Position numbers and translations under genes: made by a program | Source: Verrucomicrobiota bacterium | GTDB lineage: Bacteria > Verrucomicrobiota > Verrucomicrobiia > Verrucomicrobiales > DEV007 | Assembly: GCA_027618625.1 (NCBI GenBank) | Contig: JAQCER010000097.1 | Location: 1-8,476 of the forward strand | DNA length: 8,476 nucleotides | Direction: 5' to 3' | Notes under the pieces: model-generated | What the model was told of the DNA's origin: nothing | The model's database searches: none | The model's input: only the letters and a program-made list of their open reading frames with translations | Shown here: positions 5,453-8,476 of the stretch, one piece after another | How the letters are laid out: each line of letters begins with the position of its first letter | Numbering within the stretch: position 1 is the stretch's first letter

Positions 5453-6637
5453 ATGGCCAAACAAGCATTCCAAAGAGACAAGCCGCACGTGAACATCGGA
5501 ACCATCGGTCACGTCGACCACGGCAAAACCACGCTCACTGCAGCAATCTGCCACACCCTGGCAGAGCTGGGTTTGGCTGAGAAGAAAGACTATGACGAGA
5601 TTGATGCGGCACCAGAAGAGAAAGCCCGTGGCATCACGATTTCTACCGCTCACGTCGAATATGCAACTCACAACCGTCACTATGCGCACGTGGACTGCCC
5701 AGGACACGCTGACTACGTGAAGAACATGATCACTGGTGCTGCGCAGATGGACGGAGCGATTGTAGTAGTCAGTGCGGCCGATGGACCAATGCCCCAGACA
5801 CGTGAGCACATCCTGCTTGCCCGTCAGGTAGGTGTTCCGGCGATCGTCGTCTTCATGAATAAGGTGGACCAGGTCGATGATGATGAGCTGCTCGACCTTG
5901 TTGAGATGGAAGTGCGGGACCTGCTCAACCAGTACGAATTCCCTGGCGATGATATTCCGATCGTCCGTGGCTCTGCGTTGAAGGCGCTTGAGGGCGATCC
6001 GGTTCACAAGGAGAACATAATGAAGCTCATGGCTGCGGTCGACGATTACATCCCGATCCCAGAGCGTCCAGTCGATCAGCCATTCCTGATGCCGATCGAG
6101 GACGTGTTCTCGATTGAGGGTCGCGGAACGGTTGCTACTGGACGTATCGAGCGTGGAATCATCAAGAAGATGGAGGAAGTTGAGATCATCGGCATCCGCG
6201 ACACCACGAAGACAACGGTTACAGATATCGAAATGTTCCGCAAACTGCTCGACGAAGGCCGTGCTGGTGACAACGTGGGGATACTGCTCCGTGGAACGAA
6301 GAAAGACGATCTTGAGCGTGGGCAGGTGATTGCCAAGCCAGGGACAACGAAGCCGCACACCAAGTTCAAAGCAGAGATCTATGTGCTCAGCAAGGACGAG
6401 GGTGGTCGGCACACTCCCTTTTTCAGCAACTACCGCCCGCAGTTCTACTTCCGCACGACGGACGTAACTGGTTCGATCGCTCTCCCTGATGGCGTCGAAA
6501 TGGTGATGCCTGGTGACAACGTGTCACTCGATGTGACCCTGATCACTCCGATCGCAATGGAGAAGACCATGCGTTTCGCTATCCGAGAGGGTGGCCGCAC
6601 GGTAGGTGCAGGCCGCGTTGGCGATATTCTCGAGTAA
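5453..6637 (+). CDS. tuf: Translation elongation factor EF-Tu
   Basis: Encodes 394 residues, the usual full length. EF-Tu with GTP carries aminoacyl-tRNA to the ribosomal A site and leaves after GTP hydrolysis. All GTPase motifs are intact: P-loop GHVDHGKT (19-26), switch I with the conserved RGITI (59-63), DCPGH (81-85) with the catalytic His85, NKVD (136-139) and SAL (174-176). Domains 2 (about 210-300) and 3 (about 305-394) follow, with the family ending [14 protein letters not shown]. The start ATG 5453 is fixed by the conserved N-terminus [20 protein letters not shown]. Upstream there is only an A-rich stretch (AGAAAAAGAA), no Shine-Dalgarno. It lies between tRNA-Thr and tRNA-Trp. A large GC hairpin follows the stop. 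The 131 bases between tRNA-Thr and the start show no clear structure. Confidence 0.99.
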   Translation: MAKQAFQRDKPHVNIGTIGHVDHGKTTLTAAICHTLAELGLAEKKDYDEIDAAPEEKARGITISTAHVEYATHNRHYAHVDCPGHADYVKNMITGAAQMDGAIVVVSAADGPMPQTREHILLARQVGVPAIVVFMNKVDQVDDDELLDLVEMEVRDLLNQYEFPGDDIPIVRGSALKALEGDPVHKENIMKLMAAVDDYIPIPERPVDQPFLMPIEDVFSIEGRGTVATGRIERGIIKKMEEVEIIGIRDTTKTTVTDIEMFRKLLDEGRAGDNVGILLRGTKKDDLERGQVIAKPGTTKPHTKFKAEIYVLSKDEGGRHTPFFSNYRPQFYFRTTDVTGSIALPDGVEMVMPGDNVSLDVTLITPIAMEKTMRFAIREGGRTVGAGRVGDILE

Positions 6638-6658
6638 ATATTACTTTTCCGCTTTGCT

Positions 6659-6703
6659 GGCACGGAAAGCAGGGTGCTCCTGAGCCTCCCTGCTTTCCGT
6701 GTC
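6659..6703 (+). terminator. Long GC hairpin after tuf, no T tract
   Basis: CACGGAAAGCAGGG (6661-6674) pairs perfectly over 14 bp with CCCTGCTTTCCGTG (6688-6701), and two more pairs extend the base (one of them G-U). The stem starts 22 bases after the tuf stop. No T run follows on either strand, so it may work with Rho, protect the tuf mRNA 3' end, or be cut before the downstream tRNA. A short upstream segment (TTTCCG, 6646-6651) could compete for the CGGAAA of the left arm. Confidence 0.55.
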
Positions 6704-6723
6704 TCAAGTTGATGCCGAATTCG

Positions 6724-6751
6724 TTGACTTTTTCAGCGTTGCGGCTATCCG
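6724..6751 (+). promoter_or_regulatory. Candidate promoter for tRNA-Trp, secE and nusG
   Basis: TTGACT (6724-6729) is a good -35 box. TATCCG (6746-6751) is a weaker -10 box after a 16-base spacer. A start near 6758 would lie about 11 bases before the tRNA. It sits just after the post-tuf hairpin, where a new promoter would be expected if that hairpin stops transcription. Confidence 0.33.
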
Positions 6752-6768
6752 TCACCAACGGCGAACTT

Positions 6769-6844
6769 AGGGTAGTAGCTCAATTGGTAGAGTAGTGGTC
6801 TCCAAAACCATTGGTTGTGGGTTCGAGTCCCGCCTGCCCTGCCA
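6769..6844 (+). tRNA. tRNA-Trp (anticodon CCA)
   Basis: A full cloverleaf: acceptor AGGGTAG/CTGCCCT with one G-U pair, D arm GCTC...GAGT, anticodon stem GTGGT/ACCAT with loop CTCCAAA (anticodon CCA, reads UGG), T arm GTGGG/CCCGC with loop TTCGAGT, discriminator G (normal for Trp), and encoded CCA. Its place between tuf and secE is conserved in many bacteria. Confidence 0.97.
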
Positions 6845-6955
6845 CTCTAAGTTCCTGATAATGAATTATCTGCGCTATTCGCTAGAGTTGCGCAAATCGG
6901 CTAGTAGCGCCGAATCCTCTTTCACACTCCTTGCTGGGCAAATCAGCTCCTGACC

Positions 6956-7168
6956 ATGACAAAAGTTACAAAGTTTTTTTCTGACATCATGATCGAGCTC
7001 CGTAAAGCGAGCTGGCCATGGGATCCGAAGGAGCGCGGTTTCAAAAAGTATAAGGAGCTGACCGACTCAACGGTGGTTGTATTTATTGCAATGATTCTCC
7101 TTGCGGCCTTCGTCTCAGCGTGGGATCTGATCATGATTGGGGTAATGAGATTACTTACGGGTTCTTAA
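6956..7168 (+). CDS. secE: Preprotein translocase subunit SecE
   Basis: Encodes 70 residues, typical of the short one-helix SecE. SecE clamps the two halves of SecY in the SecYEG channel that moves proteins across or into the inner membrane. The amphipathic helix carries the family mark IELRKASWP (13-21), followed by a hinge and one membrane helix at about 39-63 (TVVVFIAMILLAAFVSAWDLIMIGV). The hinge WDPKERGFKKYKELTDST looks a few residues longer than the usual WPTREEL-x-x-ST form. No Shine-Dalgarno lies before ATG 6956. The 111 bases after tRNA-Trp contain only weak dyads (for example GATAAT/ATTATC). The neighbour nusG is the standard partner in this cluster. Confidence 0.93.
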   Translation: MTKVTKFFSDIMIELRKASWPWDPKERGFKKYKELTDSTVVVFIAMILLAAFVSAWDLIMIGVMRLLTGS

Positions 7169-7261
7169 TTATTAACCAGTCGTCCCGGAAAACGGAATAT
7201 GTGGCTTATGTCGCTGCCGTCCGGAATCCAATTTTAATTACTGAAGTCCTTCGAATCCCTA

Positions 7262-7831
7262 ATGCCCGTTATCCCAGCACCCAATGATCAGTGGTACGTA
7301 GTCCACGTTCTGTCCGGCCAGGAACAGAAAGTGAGAGATAATATCGTACGCCGGGTCCAGTCTGAAGAAATGGGTGATCTCGTGTTTGAGGTGCTGGTGC
7401 CGACCGAGCGCATATCTGAGGTAAGGAAGGGGAAGAAGACCGAAGTGAAGCGGAAGTTTTACCCCGGCTACATCATCGTCAACATGCACCTGCTGGGTGA
7501 TGAGGGGCAATTGGTCGACCGCACATGGTACTTTATTAAAGAGACTCAAGGAGTCATCAATTTTGCTGGCACGAAGAACCATCCTGTTCCGATGCGCACG
7601 AAGGAAGTGGCCAATATGCTCGCCCAGATTCAGGAGCGTGAAGACCATGTGAAGCCGAAAGTTGCTTTCGAAGTGGGAGAAACGGTCAAAGTGGCAGACG
7701 GCCCATTCGAGAGCCAGAGCGGCACCGTTCGGGAGATCGATCCCGAGCGCGGCAAGCTGGTGGTGGTTGTCAGCATCTTTGGACGCGACAACCCGGTCGA
7801 GCTGGAATACTGGCAGGTCGAGCGTGAGTGA
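7262..7831 (+). CDS. nusG: Transcription termination/antitermination protein NusG
   Basis: Encodes 189 residues, close to the standard length of about 180. NusG binds the clamp of RNA polymerase through its N-terminal domain, reduces pausing, and links the polymerase to ribosomal S10 or to Rho through its C-terminal KOW domain. Seen here: WYVVHVLSGQE (11-21) at the start of the NGN fold, the conserved KRKFYPGYIIVNM (63-75), and the KOW domain FEVGETVKVADGPFESQSGT (136-155), continuing to VELEYWQVE at the end. ATG 7262 has no Shine-Dalgarno (the region before it reads TTCGAATCCCTA). It follows secE by 93 bases and precedes rplK, the standard order. No odd residue or break is seen. Confidence 0.98.
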   Translation: MPVIPAPNDQWYVVHVLSGQEQKVRDNIVRRVQSEEMGDLVFEVLVPTERISEVRKGKKTEVKRKFYPGYIIVNMHLLGDEGQLVDRTWYFIKETQGVINFAGTKNHPVPMRTKEVANMLAQIQEREDHVKPKVAFEVGETVKVADGPFESQSGTVREIDPERGKLVVVVSIFGRDNPVELEYWQVERE

Positions 7832-7926
7832 GTAGTCGCGGCCCACGCCGTCCCAGCTCAGAAACGCCCTCCTGCACAAGGAACACAAACACATCATTTT
7901 ACTCTTAGAGAAAGCATTTTACCGAT

Positions 7927-8352
7927 ATGGCCAAGGAAGTAGTCAAAACCGTCAAGTTGCAGATTCCTGCTGGAGCAGCGAATCCATCGCCACCAGTTGG
8001 CCCTGCTCTGGGTCAGGCCGGTGTGAACATCATGGAGTTCTGCAAGCAGTTTAACGCCGCGACGCAGAGCAAAGCAGGCGACTTGTTGCCAGTGGTGATC
8101 AGCGTTTATAAGGATAAATCCTTTACCTTTATCACAAAGCAGCCGCCAGCATCGTCATTGCTGAAGAAAGCCGCTGGTCTCGCATCGGGCTCTGCGCTAC
8201 CTCACAAAACCAAGGTAGCCAAGCTGACGACTGCGCAAATCATGGAAGTCGCCAAAACGAAGATGCCTGACTTGAACGCCAACAGCGAAGAAGCCGCGTT
8301 CCGGATCATCGCGGGAACCGCGCGGCAGATGGGAATCGAGATCGATGCCTAG
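7927..8352 (+). CDS. rplK: Ribosomal protein L11
   Basis: Encodes 141 residues, the normal length. L11 sits with 23S rRNA helices 43-44 at the base of the stalk, where it helps recruit elongation factors; with thiostrepton it forms the drug site, and it is needed for RelA activation on the ribosome. The N-terminal domain shows the proline-rich switch [20 protein letters not shown] (20-39). The C-terminal RNA-binding domain shows [20 protein letters not shown] and ends with the usual ARQMGIEI. The start is set by the conserved [20 protein letters not shown]. The only purine-rich stretch upstream (AGAGAAAG) is about 13-20 bases away, too far for a good Shine-Dalgarno. The 95 bases after nusG show no clear terminator or promoter. 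Confidence 0.99.
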   Translation: MAKEVVKTVKLQIPAGAANPSPPVGPALGQAGVNIMEFCKQFNAATQSKAGDLLPVVISVYKDKSFTFITKQPPASSLLKKAAGLASGSALPHKTKVAKLTTAQIMEVAKTKMPDLNANSEEAAFRIIAGTARQMGIEIDA

Positions 8353-8392
8353 TCTGCGACCCAGTTTTTAAACGTAACAACCTCAAGCAGGA

Positions 8393-8406
8393 GGAGAGCA
8401 ATCTCC
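8393..8406 (+). promoter_or_regulatory. GCAA-tetraloop hairpin in the rplK-rplA gap
   Basis: GGAGA (8393-8397) pairs with TCTCC (8402-8406) around a GCAA loop, a stable GNRA type. The 5' arm overlaps GGAGGAG (8390-8396), the only good anti-16S-like sequence near a start in this cluster, but it lies about 30 bases before the rplA ATG. L1 is known to repress its own operon by binding mRNA; whether this hairpin takes part is a guess. Confidence 0.35.
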
Positions 8407-8426
8407 GTTCGAACTGCAAGCAACCG

Positions 8427-8476
8427 ATGCAAACCAAAAGAAGCAAAAGATACGTAGAAGCCACCAAGTTGGTGGA
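8427..8476 (+). CDS. rplA: Ribosomal protein L1, 5' end (partial)
   Basis: From ATG 8427 the frame reads MQTKRSKRYVEATKLV before the window ends. This is the L1 N-terminus (K-R-x-K-R-Y-x-E-A-x-x-L-V), and rplA is the expected gene 74 bases after rplK. L1 binds 23S rRNA at the E-site stalk and in many bacteria represses its own operon by binding mRNA. Only 16 full codons are visible, so the call rests on this motif plus gene order. Confidence 0.9.
   Translation, partial: MQTKRSKRYVEATKLV

Noticed and set aside
5390..6412. A 340-codon open frame on the minus strand opposite tuf
   Set aside because: It is the antisense of a highly conserved, codon-biased gene; the product shows no family features and is rich in His, Cys and Val as expected from reversed tuf codons.

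Overview
The window looks like a chromosomal segment of a Verrucomicrobiota bacterium, possibly Opitutae or a relative. This is an inference from the style of EF-Tu, L11, SecE and NusG, from the presence of outer-membrane and LPS-type genes, and from the near absence of Shine-Dalgarno sequences. No database search was possible. No mobile element, CRISPR array or integrase is visible.

Left part (1-4640). The first 229 bases hold the 3' end of a plus-strand gene with a C-terminal membrane anchor. It meets the minus-strand genes tail to tail, and the two stop codons share one TTAA. Four minus-strand genes then follow in transcription order: a family 9 (heptosyltransferase-like) glycosyltransferase, an ECF sigma factor, a cupin anti-sigma factor that overlaps it by 4 bases, and an OmpP1/FadL-type outer-membrane channel. 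Short gaps suggest one operon: an envelope or oxidative-stress regulatory pair placed between two envelope genes. The start of the sigma gene appears to be split between two reading frames by one extra base. Upstream, a separate minus-strand gene for a small basic protein of unknown function ends at a strong intrinsic terminator (4240-4268).

Middle part (4641-5246). This stretch has no protein gene but is rich in RNA and DNA structure: a cluster of three dyads (4710-4772), a nested hairpin element ending in a T run (4881-4971), and a roughly 210-nt rod-shaped hairpin with a central bubble (5031-5246) that I read as 6S RNA. A T7 run ends it, and the next base is the first base of tRNA-Thr.

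Right part (5247-8476). This is the conserved translation and transcription cluster, all on the plus strand: tRNA-Thr(GGT), tuf, tRNA-Trp(CCA), secE, nusG, rplK, and the first 50 bases of rplA. EF-Tu delivers aminoacyl-tRNA, SecE is part of the protein translocation channel, NusG couples RNA polymerase to ribosomes or Rho, and L11 and L1 are ribosomal stalk proteins. If the 6S call is right, the RNA polymerase regulator 6S RNA sits directly at the head of this growth-related cluster.
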